Shown: positions 22,267 through 33,139 of the stretch, piece after piece
How the letters are laid out: each line of letters opens with the position of its first letter
Numbering within the stretch: the stretch's first letter is position 1
Notes under the pieces: generated by a model
The model's input: only the letters and a program-made list of their open reading frames with translations
Told to the model about the DNA's origin: nothing
The model's database searches: none
Program-made: the position numbers and the translations under genes
DNA from: Pseudevernia furfuracea
Taxonomy: Eukaryota > Ascomycota > Lecanoromycetes > Lecanorales > Parmeliaceae
Length of the DNA: 64,000 bases
Assembly (NCBI GenBank): GCA_022315425.1
Contig: JAIUPT010000021.1
Coordinates: forward strand, 1,178,001-1,242,000
Reading direction: 5' to 3'

Positions 22267-23532
22267 AGATACTTAGAATCAATGTGATCAAAGCAATCGT
22301 CTGAGCTAGGGTCGGATCTCAATTTTCTTGAAATGCTATGCCAAATGATCAGGTAGTCCACGAGCATATCCAAGCCACACCAACGATATCATAAGCCTCG
22401 AGCTTTGAGACGACGGAGTACTATGAGCGAAGATTGAAAAACATTATTGTCGGCTATTTTGCTCATATCAGTGCCGTTCCCGAATCATCAGAGCCTGCTC
22501 GCGACGTCAAAGGTCAACAGAAAAGGATAATGATAGAGTCAGGAGAATTCCAAGGCCAATTGCCCATTCATTCGATGACTAGCTACCAACATGACAATAA
22601 AGAAACATTGGCTCCTACAATATTAGTAATCGAATGGATTTGAGAATATTTTTCAGAATGCAATTATGCCCACGACCTCAGGTGTGCCTTGGATGGTTGG
22701 CCCCTTCTCAGTTCTTGCAGTCTGCCAATTTGAGATTTAAGTCGATACCGGGTCGCCGCCAATCGGAATTCTTCATTACGACACTAGTTGGATGCAAAAT
22801 GCAAGAACCAATGGGAACATTGTTGGGAGTGTCAGCCGACTTGAGACTTGTTATTGAAACGCGGAGCCGTCACTTATCCTGTCCACCTCCTTTAATTCTA
22901 TGTGTTTAAATGTTTCAACATGCGCCCGCGGTGCGCGGAGCGATTGATAGGTTTTGGAGAACTCGCCTTGTTTGAGCGAGCGGAGGAAAATCCAGCTGGT
23001 TGCTTACTCGTTACATTATAATAGATCATGTGCGGAGTAGCGGAGATCCAATTGATAATCCTTACATTTTCCGAAAAAATCATCAATGAAACTTCAGAAA
23101 CCACATAGATGTTATCATATAATAAAATTAACACGGAAGAAAGCAGATCCGATCGAAGATATAACACTTTTTAATAATACCGGGAGGCGAAGTGTGAGGG
23201 TATAAAGTTATGTAGTGTTTACTTTTGGGATAGATCCTATTTCTACCTCTTCCTTTCACTCTTTCACTCTTTTACTCTTACCTCTTAGTACATCAAAATC
23301 AGATAGTACTCCTATCGAATTCTCAAGCACAGACACACCAACTACCGACAGCACCTACCACACCGTCAAAAAAAGACCCACATCTCAAAAACTTTACCAA
23401 CCTGTGAAGAAGCCTTCCACGAATTGGTAACATTATGGATACCTCGTCTCAAACAAGCTCACAATGCTGAAAATCTCCCTGTTCCAGTCACAAGAACGTC
23501 AATAACCCTCGCCACCGATCTCCCCTAACACT
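22267..23532. other. Intergenic with CT-rich tract
   Basis: About 1.27 kb. The last 320 bp include a strongly CT-rich tract (about 23240-23290) typical of fungal promoters or 5' UTRs. No coding frame with recognisable features was found. Confidence 0.4.
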
Positions 23533-23763
23533 ATGCCGCACGCCTGGTATTATTGGCGCTGTCACGAATGCGGCGATGCGAATCGCGAGGATAGGACCAG
23601 ATGCCGCAATCGTCATTGCGGCCACAGAAAATGCTCCCACTGCCGATGGATTCAAGACTTTCTCAGCTGGCGCTGTCATAGATGCAACACTCGCACTAGC
23701 GAAACCAGCGATAGGTGTCGTTGCGGCCACAAACAATGCAGCCGCTGTGTACTAGTTGATTGA
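23533..23763 (+). CDS. Small protein with two tandem zinc-ribbon-like modules
   Basis: A 76-residue single-exon protein. Two similar modules follow each other: WRCHECGDANREDRTRC ending CGHRKCSHC, and WRCHRCNTRTSETSDRC ending CGHKQCSRC. Each has a Trp, an opening CxxC, a middle Cys and a closing C-G-H-x(2)-C-x(2)-C, so each can bind zinc with four of its cysteines, as in ribbon or RanBP2-like fingers. The duplicated pattern over almost the whole ORF argues that this is a real gene despite its size. It has no signal peptide and is basic, which would suit nucleic-acid or protein binding in nucleus or cytosol. I know similar uncharacterised small fungal proteins but no function. Confidence 0.7.
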   Translation: MPHAWYYWRCHECGDANREDRTRCRNRHCGHRKCSHCRWIQDFLSWRCHRCNTRTSETSDRCRCGHKQCSRCVLVD

Positions 23764-24907
23764 ATGTTCTTTGGCGTCAGGCCTCATACAAGGGTCAAAG
23801 GCTTGAAATGGCCCAATATGGCGATCATTGAGCTTTTGTGGGTCTTGAGGAGTGTATCTTCACTGCGTGCAGGTGCATGGATGGATGGGGCAGATAGCTT
23901 TTCATACTATCAAATTCTTGAACAAATAGTTTTTACAATGTAAAAAACAGTATTAAATAGTAAAGAATTAAAGATAGTGAATGTCAGGGACTGAATGTTT
24001 TGGGAAGGAATTGTGTATTGCAGTTTGAATAGAATACTGGCATACGCAGAAGAAGAAGTGGGCGCACGCCAAGGTACTAGGCCTAATGAGGACTAATGGG
24101 TGTTATCATGTATGCAGGGACCGTGCAGAGGCCAGTGACCAGCTGAACCTAGCTGAACCATGCAGTGGTCAATGGAACCATCACAGTGAATCTTAAAAAA
24201 AATCTTTAACAAGAAAAGATTTAGTTATAAATATTCCTTACCAATAAAAACAACGCTCGTACTTTTGAGGGCCTTGTCAGGTTGGCTTTTCTCTGATGTG
24301 TCCCCAAAGAGTAATACTGACGCCCAAGCAAATGGCTGTGAGCTTGTCTCCCATAAAACGATCAAGTCCGCTTTCAGTTAGCCTTTCAAGCACTCACGGG
24401 TAGCAGAATATCTTGCCTTGCTTGCTCCTTGGCGCGATCCAGAATTCTTCCAGCGTTTCTAAGGCCGCAACGACCTACTTACCTGCGCAGGGAAGATGGG
24501 CATCCCTATTATCCAAACCACTACAAAGTCCTATTAGTTAGAAAACAACCTCGCCGACTGCGGCTACGAGAGCGGACAGCTCGAAAACTCTTCCAAACCT
24601 TCCCCTAATGGCATGTGGACTCGCACCAATGATCCTTCGACCGCCCAGCTACTCCTCAGTTCGTCACTATTCGATTCGGGAAAGGCATCTCTGTCAAGAT
24701 AAGCTCGGAGGGTTCTTCAACGGCTTATACCCGGTATATCTCGACGAACATGTAATAAAGTCTTACAATTCCAGTATTGTTTGGATTGCAATATTAAAGA
24801 GATTAGTTTTCATATCTATTTCTCTTAAGCATCTATGACATCCAGTATTCTGTCAGCTGGGGGCGGCGAGTGCCAAGAAATCGAATTCTTTTTTTGCAGT
24901 TGCTAAA
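23764..24907. other. Intergenic, no gene seen
   Basis: About 1.1 kb, AT-rich around 23925-24000 and 24190-24250. The frame at 24608-24838 has no recognisable features. Confidence 0.4.
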
Positions 24908-24908
24908 T

Positions 24909-24938
24909 CACGTGGGTCTTGGCGCCAAGGCGCCAAGA
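24909..24938. promoter_or_regulatory. CACGTG box and E2F/MBF-like palindrome upstream of RPC17
   Basis: Just upstream of the RPC17 start codon (62 bp to the ATG) lies a perfect inverted repeat, TCTTGGCGCC-AA-GGCGCCAAGA (24917-24938), preceded by CACGTG (24909-24914). TTGGCGCC resembles E2F/MBF-type cell-cycle sites and CACGTG resembles a Cbf1/bHLH site. The inverted repeat could also form a hairpin. Sequence is direct; factor identity is inferred. Confidence 0.4.
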
Positions 24939-25000
24939 CAAGACCCGAGCCAGTTAGAACATCCACCCTGTTGAATACCTAGTGAACATCACCACCATCC

Positions 25001-25569
25001 ATGAAGATCCTCGAATCCCAATCCGCCATCCTCTCCAACTACGAGGTCTGTGCGCACCTCACCGCGAACGGCGCGAAACCCCGCACCGCGCCCCCAAAGC
25101 ACTCGAACGTCGACACCGTGCTAAAAGAAGTATCCTCCCCCACCGCCTTCTTCCCATGATTGAACGTTATACTTACACCCCTTCTCTCCAGCTAACAGAC
25201 TACCTCTCCCCACCCCCCACATCCCGCTCCCGCATTCCCCGCTACCAGAACCCCCCCTACGGCGATGCCGCCATCCGCGCTCTGGTCGCTGGCTTGCAGC
25301 CGTATAACCTGACGAAGAGCGAGGTGCTTATGATTGCGAATCTGAGGCCTGAGAATTTGGGACTGCTGGATTGTGTGGTGGAGGAGTGCGATGAGCGGTT
25401 TACGGCTGAGCAGCAGGGCGAGATTGTCAGGATTATTGGGGATGTGCTGGGGAGGGAGGGCGGGAATGGGGGGGAGGTGAATGGTGGTGGGACTGATGGA
25501 ACAAACGGAGTGAATGGACATGGTGCCCATGCGGATGAGATGGATGAAGATGAGAAGGGGCCTTCGTGA
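25001..25569 (+). CDS. RPC17: RNA polymerase III subunit RPC17 (Rpc9/CGRP type)
   Basis: Rpc17 pairs with Rpc25 to form the stalk of RNA polymerase III, the equivalent of Rpb4/Rpb7. Two exons: 25001-25129 and 25192-25569, with a 62-nt intron (GTATCC...CTCCAG) in phase 0, giving 168 residues (yeast 161). The N terminus MKILESQSAILSNYEVCAHL matches the family, and the HRDC-like helical part includes LQPYNLTKSEVLMIANLRP and the LDCVVEECDERF region. The C-terminal tail is low complexity (Gly/Asn-rich, then acidic). The ATG at 25001 is chosen because the longer open frame from 24982 is out of frame with the conserved N terminus. Confidence 0.9.
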
Positions 25570-26215
25570 GGGGAGGGAGGCACATTGATAAAGAGACATT
25601 GGAGGAGATGCTAGATGAAAAGCCCCGAGACCACGATTGTGATCCTAGAGGGTTGCTGCACGAATTTCTGATGCCACGCTGAGGAATAGCACGGTATTAT
25701 CCTCCCATTGGAGTCAAGGGCGAGTACGGGCAAGAGCTAATTCGTTATAGGAGCGGCTCAGCCAGGAAGACATTGGCCCTCTACGGATGTCCCGCATGCC
25801 CTCGCAAGTGCTACTGCGAGAATATACCAGCCTTCGCTTACGGTGGGGAGAGATCTATGTAAAACCCACTGATTAGGCTTATACGAAGTCAGTATTGGAA
25901 ATAGGGGTTTTTGTTCGCTTCTCCGCTCTTGCACATGACTGGTCTCTGTCTAGTGAGACTTTAACTGCTAGCTACTGTATTACGGGGCGGCGAATGGCAG
26001 TGCATATCAAGTCAAGTCAAAAGTGCGGCTAGTTCTATCGACTGTGAGAAAGAGAAATTTGAACACGGTCTCTCTCATTGCTGACTATGGGGCAACGCCC
26101 TATGTATCATTTCGTTCCCAGTCCCCGTTAATGCTCTGCTACTACGCTAGTCGTAGATGTGTTGCTATTCTCGTTCCCAAGCAGCGATTTGCTATATGTA
26201 CGCCGGCTCTGACCG
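25570..26215. other. Intergenic between convergent genes
   Basis: About 650 bp with the 3' ends of RPC17 and of the next, minus-strand gene. No feature recognised. Confidence 0.4.
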
Positions 26216-27185
26216 CTAGGGAACCACACAAACAGGAACGACTTTGAAAGTCGGTGAGACACATGGTGCAGGCTCAAGACTGACTCCAATAAATATGTCG
26301 TTGGTAGCACCGAATCCAGGACAAAGCATCAAGATCTTCGGTGCCCCGGTGCTGCATGTCAATTGTCCACCCGACACGGAGCAAACTGCCGGATTCTCCG
26401 TAGCGTAAGCATCAGCAACATCATTGAAGTGCAGAAGTTCCATCGACTGTCCGTAATCCGTATAGGCGATGAGCCCGTTTTGATCCATGACTAGATTACC
26501 CGCTGCATTGAGGGACAGAATGATGGCTTCGGAGCGGGGAGAGCCATTGAAGCCGATTATGGGTCCGTCCCCGTCGTCGAATTGGGCGTAGGTTCCGTCT
26601 AGAGGGATGCCGTTCAGGACGATGCCAGAATTCTCGAGCTGGAGGACAAATGTGGGGAATGGGCTTGCGCACTCGGTGATAGTAGTAGTCTTCGAAACTG
26701 TGGTAGTAGTAGTTGGAGCCTTGGCCGTCGTGGTGGTGTGGGTGGCGCCTATACAAGAACAAGCGCTAGAGTAGCGGACCGTCCCAGAACACGCTGATGC
26801 ATAAGCTGGGATTGAGGTTGGGGTGGCCGTTACTTGGCGTGGCTCGATGTCGATGGCTGGTTCAGGAATAGCATCGCGTTTTTGCTTTAGGGCCACCGAG
26901 GCTACAGTTAACGTGCTTGTTGTAGTGGCAACAGATGACTTGGTGACAGTGCTAGAGAATATAGATTAGCATGCTATTGTTGGTCTGAGATGGTTATACG
27001 TACACTGTCGCTGGCGTTACCGTGTCTTTAAAGAAAGACGAACAGTCAGCGGCGCCAGATCTGGTGGGGAAGGAGCTGGCAACGACAGCTCGGAGACAGT
27101 CGTCCCTGTTACAGACTGAGAGAGTGGTAGTAGCCGCCGCGGCAAGCGGCGCTAGGCAAAGAATGGCAACAGAGGGAAAATGCAT
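26216..27185 (-). CDS. Secreted protein with Thr-rich linker, function unknown
   Basis: Two exons on the minus strand, 27004-27185 and 26216-26951, flank a 52-nt intron (GTACGT...CTCTAG), giving 305 residues. The N terminus is a clear signal peptide (MHFPSVAILCLAPLAAAA). It is followed by a short cysteine-containing domain, a Thr/Ser-rich stretch likely to be O-glycosylated (TTTTAKAPTTTTTVSKTTT), and a C-terminal domain starting CASPFPTFVLQLENSGIVLN with later paired cysteines (PAVCSVSGGQLTC, MLCPGFG). Thr-rich linkers between two domains are typical of fungal wall or extracellular proteins. No catalytic signature is visible and I do not recognise the C-terminal domain. Confidence 0.8.
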
Positions 27186-29174
27186 TTGATGCCTTCAAAT
27201 CTTGCAACAAGGAATGCGAAATACCAGTTTAAGTACACTCGATCTTGAGCGCACTGACGGGAGACAGGAGTGTGATGCGGCCATTTTATAGTTTCACTAC
27301 CGCTCGAGAGGTTCAAGATTAATGCAACATCACTTGTAGACTCTGACTCGATGGTCTCCTGCGTTGACCTCCAATTGGTCACTGGCAAGTCGATAGATTC
27401 AGAATGAGGAAGCTGTCGACAAAGCCATTCTATATTCGCTTAACAAGTCCTAAAGCGTGATAATGTGAACCTTTACACTGCCCAAAATTCGGGGTCAGTG
27501 GGTCTAGATGACAATGTGCGAGCTAACAGCTGATGGGCACGTGGGACTAATACGACGACTAGAGACTGGTTTGTAGGCGGCGTACAGAGCCAGCATAAGA
27601 CGTGCAAAGTTGCTACTTGGGGTTTTTAGACTTTGCAGGTAGGAATCGGTAAAGCAGCCATTCGTAGGGTGTGTTGCCTGTTGTGACTATTTGTGAATTG
27701 TGACTAGTCGAAGCGAGAATTAGCAATCTGGTGGTCAACGGTCCACGCATGTTACGCAACTGATCGCGGCTCGAGGGCGGCCTGCAAAGTCGCTGACTCG
27801 CTGTAGGTAGCTCCCCGAATAGGATGAAGGTCGAAGAACGAAGGAAGAATGCCGAGTGCCCAGCCAATAGTGCCATAAAGAGGCGCCGCACTAGTGGTGC
27901 TAGCACTATTTCCGCTTAACCGCGTCTATTCTTTCTACCTTACTTTACTTTACTTTTGTGCCGTACTTTATTCTTCATCTCTTCTCACTGCTCAGTCTCT
28001 GGAACTTTGCACATCGTTTCTAGCATTCTGCTTTCGAATTTCGTCGTGTCCAAACATGCATGACATCCGAGAGACAGCCTATTAGTCACGGAGACAATTG
28101 ATTAGACCATTGATTTTATCGTCGGGACGTCTCCATTCGTTGAGTATATTCCATCAAGTTCATAGTTTGCCAAGAAGGCTGTTGGCAGAAATGGTCAGTA
28201 GATGGACGAACGCTTGTCTATCAGAAGAAGAGTGGGCAGTACTCTGTGGTACAAATAGTGGTCGACTGAGAGGTTGAAGCAACAGCTCACATTCTCTAGC
28301 GATACGCTAAGGAGCATGAATGGTGCTAGCTTATGAAACCCAAGACGCCGTCCTTGAAGACAGCAGGATTCTTTCATATTTCAGTGATCGTGCTTGGGAT
28401 TCCACGCAGCTAGCGCTTTGTCTATATGAATGTTTTCATCGAGTAGTCTCGTGTCGCAGAAGTCTTTACTATCACATTCAGTTGAACATACTATGCAACA
28501 GCGACGGACGGAAGTAGAGTAGAACTTGATTAAGCATCGTCCGAGCTGATCACAACCGCTACTCATCATGAAAAACTCAAGTAAGGAACGAATCTTTTTC
28601 TTTGGCCTGCTTGAATAGATGATTATCCATACATATCCACCAGTCCCACGCTTACCGTGAATCACATTGTAAGCCTTGCAGAGTAAGCCTGCTGAACTAT
28701 GGAATCTTGGTTTGCGATGAGCGTTTGCCTTCTTCGGCAAGGTCCGTGACGAGATCATTTACTAAGCTAATCCGGCGCAGTCGCTTCTCAAAACATACGG
28801 AGCTGAGTGGAAAGATATCTAGCAGGCTGGGGTCACATCGTATATAGTAAGCCGGACATACGTTAAGCAAGACGCCACTGATATACGATTGATCGAATGT
28901 GTGTCAGATGAGATCAGTCTTGTTGTAACAATATTTCCCTTGACATCGGTGCGCTTTCAACCCTTTGCAAGCGTTTGTTTTGACAAATCACGAAGTGGTA
29001 CAACATCAATTGATTGAGGTTGTGGTCTTCTTTGGGAAGCTTTTAGACTGCTGGGCTAATCATAGACCTTTTCATTGTAGAAACATCGAGGCACACCAAT
29101 ATTTCTTTACGGACATAATCTGTTGACTGGAGATATTATGTTACTGATACTCTGACTACCTTGTAGACCGCGGG
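27186..29174. other. Long intergenic stretch, no gene seen
   Basis: About 2 kb without a supported gene. Frames at 27613-27906 and 28381-28758 on the minus strand lack any family signal. Likely old non-coding or heavily decayed sequence next to the recombinase relic. Confidence 0.4.
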
Positions 29175-29260
29175 GCCCTTTGCCGGTTTTGGCAAGCACC
29201 GCAAGATTGGCCGTGTTGCGACCACCATACCACCACAACGGACGTTCTCGAGATCTTTGA
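29175..29260. repeat. Diverged direct repeat, copy A
   Basis: About 85 bp that align with 29323-29408 (offset 148 bp). Shared blocks include TTGCCGGT, GCAA..TTGG, TTGCGAC/TTACGAC followed by ACCAT, and CTC-AGATC. Differences are mostly C/T or G/A. Copy A is the GC-richer version. Confidence 0.5.
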
Positions 29261-29322
29261 TTGACCAGTTCCTGAGTTATGCCCCATTTGGTCCCATTGT
29301 CATGCCATCACGCGGTGGCATA

Positions 29323-29408
29323 GCTCGTTGCCGGTCGTGACGAACAGCGCAAATTTGGTTTTGTTACGACAACCATGGCACGACAATGAAACCTCTCAAG
29401 ATCCTGAG
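29323..29408. repeat. Diverged direct repeat, copy B
   Basis: Partner of 29175-29260. Where copy A reads GGCCGTG, CAACGG and CTCGAG, this copy reads GGTTTTG, CAATGA and CTCAAG, i.e. transitions towards A/T, as left by repeat-induced point mutation. Eye alignment only. Confidence 0.5.
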
Positions 29409-30132
29409 ACTTGGCAGAGCCAATCATTGACACATCAATTGACCGTCTCACGAGACCCTCCTGTTCGAAGTATTTGTAGTGGAGTTATAACCGCTGCAAG
29501 AGGTGGAGTCATACAACAGTACAGATGCGCAGCCCTGCGGCCAAGACCGCAAAGAAATTCCGCCACCTTCGTGTATCTACACAACGGGTACTCGTGGACA
29601 AGTTTTCTCCATCCCCTCGGATGAGACTCCTCTACACACGAGCTTGTACGCCGTCCGGGTGCGGTGAACCTTGGACAGACTCGCCTCCGGGAAGTAACGC
29701 AGACTTGTGAAATGTGCATATGTGCTTGACTGGTTTTTTCTCGTAAAGTACTTCATCTGTGTTTCATGTCAGAAAAACAACCATATGACAACGAATCTTG
29801 TTGACAACGCTTATATCATCACCAATTCTCCAAATAGCAAGCAAGAGCGGCACTGCATGTGTAGTCAGCTCTTTGGAGGCCTATCATCGATGACCTTAAC
29901 ACGCCACGAACTGACAGGTATTCTTCACTGTCCATTCAACATTCCGGAAAACTTCTACCTGCTAAATTTGGGAAAGCTGTTTCAAATATGTATGTGCAAC
30001 CTGCCGCAAGCTTTAGCTGGGCAACATTTGCGCTTTGATTGCCGGCACCCACGGCTCAGACGACATTTAGAACCTTTTCCGTTCTCCCGGTCGCGAGTCC
30101 ACCCTCTGTGCGACGAGACATTGAAAATATGA

Positions 30133-31016
30133 AATGCCTTTGAGAAGTTCTACCAAACCGAGTCGTTAGCACTGATGTTGCGGCGGCCGTCCTCAAAACA
30201 CCATCCAGGAGCTCGTTACTCGCATCTATTAGCCATATAAGTATTGATCGTGACCCACGAGCACGCGGGTATCTCACTCCATACGAGACAGATAGGCAAA
30301 GAGGAAGTTTACAAGCCGCATCCCGAGACGGGGAAGACGAAGAATTTTATGAGCAGTACCTGATACTGGATTACCGCCAAAGAAAACCAGACAGGCGATT
30401 GAGAAAAAGATAGCGGTTCCTCGACGGAGTCGGCAATGAAGATATTCATCAGAACCAGATTGGGGTTCCAGTTACATATGATTCATCCCTTCCAGTCATG
30501 TTCTATCGGTCAGAGTTCGTCTGGTAGACATCTTCAGTCAAGTGGAGTTCGACGGTCTAGAATCAAGTTGACTTAATTATCGCTTGGACGCGCTTCAAAC
30601 GAATTACCGTGTTGTGTTTTACACGTGAGCCTCACTATATGAATCCAGTGGTGAGAACGATCTGGCGAGCCAAAGCTCAGATTCAAGAAGGCATCTCTAA
30701 GAAGGGTATTCAAGTGGATCAAGATACCAGGGATTTGAAGAACGCCTTGGAGACTATGGAGCTGGTGCCTCTAAGATTACCAAGCATTATGTGTCTGTTC
30801 TGCGTTGGTGATCTCAATCTGGAAGGAAGGGTACGGTTCAAGTCTTACTCGCGCATCGTCGCTCTCCGAAAGCACGTTGACGGTCAACATCTGGTTTAGC
30901 ATGTGGACGGCACATTGATCCTCTGCCCGCATCCGTCTTGTCACGCACAGTGTCCACATATTCCGGGGTTCAAGAACCATGCGGCTTTTGTACACAACGT
31001 GTGGCTTTCATCGTGA
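30133..31016 (+). pseudogene. Decayed DUF3435 (FluG-domain/tyrosine-recombinase type) gene, C-terminal part
   Basis: Frame 1 starts NAFEKFYQ and, after a shift, continues NRVVSTDVAAAVLKTPSRSS and ISHISIDRDPRARGYLTP. This matches the end of the tyrosine-recombinase fold in DUF3435 proteins, where a final Tyr-containing FxKxYQ motif is followed by a D-x-QAA-x-L-x-TP-x-RS segment. Further on, 30770-31016 reads LPSIMCLFCVGDLNLE, CPHPSCHAQC and GFKNHAAFVHNVWL, the zinc-finger tail common in this family, interrupted by an in-frame TAG (30897-30899). The N-terminal and catalytic parts are not recognisable. DUF3435 includes the captains of Starship elements; whether this relic came from one cannot be told here. 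Confidence 0.72.
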
Positions 31017-31668
31017 GTTCATGCTGCTTCCTTGACTAGGGGAAGGGAGCAGCTTATGGGAGTGAGCGTGAGAGGCGAGCTGCTCGTGGGAGTGAGCATG
31101 TTGTAGCCTACGTATCTGGTAACTTTGCAAGACGATCTTCGCCCATATATATTTTGCGCGCTACTGGTTAGCATCTTGTAATCATTTCCTTTAGCTCCTG
31201 TGAATCTTCTTTCTTCTTGGTCCGCAAAGCGATCGTATTGTAAGGGACGTGTTAACATAATAGAAGAGAAATGAAGCGTTAGTTGGTGTTCCCGTCGGAA
31301 GCTAGACAATAGGTAGCTATAGTAGCGTTTTATACAAGAATTTCACACAACACTACAAGCCCAATAGATCGCCATCAAAATAAGCAGTCTATGTATCTTG
31401 AGTTGATGGGAAAGGCTACGCTGGGGCAAGTTTCTCGAACCAGATCAGACTCCTCTCAGCGCACGCAACATTCCCACTTGAACAAACATCGCTCTTTACC
31501 TCAAAAACCTCCCCCCCGAAGACTTCAGGTGCTCGTCCATTCGTCAAGCCGCCCACAATTCTTTTCTTCACCGTTCACCAATGAGCAGTATGAAGCCGGA
31601 AAATCGAGGAGCTTCTCGAGAAAGCCAGATCTGGCGCCGCATCGCCCGCGTTCATGGTCATCAGGATT
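31017..31668. other. Intergenic, short direct repeat
   Basis: About 650 bp. GGGAGTGAGC occurs twice about 34 bp apart (near 31056 and 31090). The plus-strand frame from 31391 overlaps the end of THR1 antisense and is not called. Confidence 0.4.
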
Positions 31669-32960
31669 TCATACATGGTCAACCGTAGCGCCGTCCGGAG
31701 CCAGCTCAAGAATTTGCCAGTCGTAATGCACTTTTCGAGCTTCTGATAATATCGCAATAATTGCTTTAGCTATCGTTTCGAAATTTGATGTTGCAAGAGC
31801 AAGAATGCTTGGGCCTGCACCGCTTAAGCAAACTCCGAGTAGCCCAGGGTGTGCGTCTTGATTAACTTCCTTCAGGACCGTCTTAAGGCCTGGTATCAAT
31901 GCCTCTCGGTACGGTTGATGGAGCCGATCCTGTATCGCTTCTGAAATCTTGGCTGCATTTGGAGGGTCCTCGCCTAGGAGAACGGGAAGCAAGGAGCAGC
32001 GCTGAGCATTGAATACAGCGTCACTACGGGTGTACTTCTCTGGTAGCCGCCGTCTGGCCTCTGCTGTATCTAACTTGTAGTCCGGAATAACGATTACGGC
32101 CTTAATAGCCGTATTGAACCGAAATTGGTGATAGCTTCCAATAGCCATCGGTGGTTTAGGAACGGGCAAATGGCCTATATCTACGCCTCCAGAAAGCTCG
32201 GGTAAGACCTCACTCAGCGGTATCTCTATACGGGCTGTATCTACCGCAGAAAGTGTCTTCGTAAACGTCCCAACGAAGCCGCCGAACAAGGCTGCGCCGA
32301 CGTTATCGGGGTGACGCTCAACCATTAGACAGTAATCGAACATCCTCTCCTTGGACAAATTTAGCTGGCCTACTTCGTTGCCTAGCATTACACCAGCAAC
32401 AACAGCAGCAGCCGATGAACCTAATCCTCGTGACAAACTAATTCCATTGTATATACGCACTCTCGTAGGCACCTTGGCGTCTTTAGCCGGCTAGACGGGA
32501 ATCAAAGGGAAAACAATAAGGCTCACCTTAAAGGCGTGAATGCCATGGCAACGAAGAAGGTACAAACTGACTTTGGTGATTAAGCTGGTAGCATTAGCTT
32601 AACGCTGTATTATTGACATGGCTGACAACTTACTTCTCGTTTACATCATGGCTAAGACTCTCTGATCCCTCGCCTTCGCATTGAATCTCGCAATTAAATG
32701 GAGCCGAAGTTCCTTGGGACAGCTCCTCTAATTGTAGCTCGAGAAAGGTGCTGAGTTTTTGAGACGCCGACGGTACCGACTTGAGGGCAAGACCGAAGAC
32801 ATCGAAACCGGGTCCTAAATTCTGAAGTGGTTTTCGGGGTCAGCGTTACTATTCTGAATCATAATCCAAGACAAGTCTTTCAGAGTGAGCAGTTTTCACA
32901 CTCCACCACTCCGACAATTTTACTGACCGCGCTAGAAGCAGGTACTCTGATCCTTTTCAT
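31669..32960 (-). CDS. THR1: Homoserine kinase THR1
   Basis: Cytosolic GHMP-family kinase that phosphorylates L-homoserine with ATP in threonine biosynthesis. Four exons on the minus strand: 32928-32960 (MKRIRVPASSA), 32634-32821, 32527-32584 and 31669-32490, giving 366 residues (yeast 357). Introns are 106, 49 and 36 nt. Motifs: VPASSA/NLGPGFD at the first exon join, the GHMP ATP-binding loop SRGLGSSAAA, the HPDN motif MVERHPDNVGAALFGG, and the C-terminal LSGAGPSILAL. The 36-nt third intron is very short; using an AAG acceptor 18 nt downstream would make it 54 nt and drop six residues (PAKDAK), still in frame. The product is clear; only that junction is uncertain. Confidence 0.93.
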
Positions 32961-33065
32961 CGCGACTTCCAATTCGAGTAGTAGAGAGTCTTAATATAAT
33001 CCAAAAATCAAACAGTTCGCAAAGTCGAGAAAATTTGAAGATTGATGAATGTGGAAAATGAGAAG

Positions 33066-33139
33066 TCTAGCTGTTCGCTTAAAATTAAAGGAGCTGACTC
33101 TTAATCTTAAGGCTGCGAGTTCGAGCCTCGCGTTGCGGC
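33066..33139 (+). pseudogene. tRNA-Lys(CUU)-like relic or tRNA-derived SINE head
   Basis: The T arm is perfect (GCGAG-TTCGAGC-CTCGC, 33115-33131) and contains a B-box. Before it lies a Lys-type anticodon loop CTCTTAA (anticodon CTT), but the anticodon stem pairs only partly, the D arm is broken (TAGCTG...AAAGGAGC), and no 5' acceptor strand pairs with GTTGCGG. So it is a degenerate tRNA or the head of a tRNA-derived SINE, not a working tRNA. Confidence 0.5.

Noticed and set aside
29707..30132. Upstream continuation of the DUF3435 relic
   Set aside because: The frame just before FEKFYQ shows no residues that match the recombinase core, so I start the relic at 30133.
31391..31726. Plus-strand open frame of 111 codons
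   Set aside because: Its end overlaps the 3' end of THR1 antisense, it has no recognisable domain, and its composition is that of a shadow frame.
33066..33139. Functional tRNA-Lys
   Set aside because: T arm is intact but the D arm, anticodon stem and acceptor stem cannot form.
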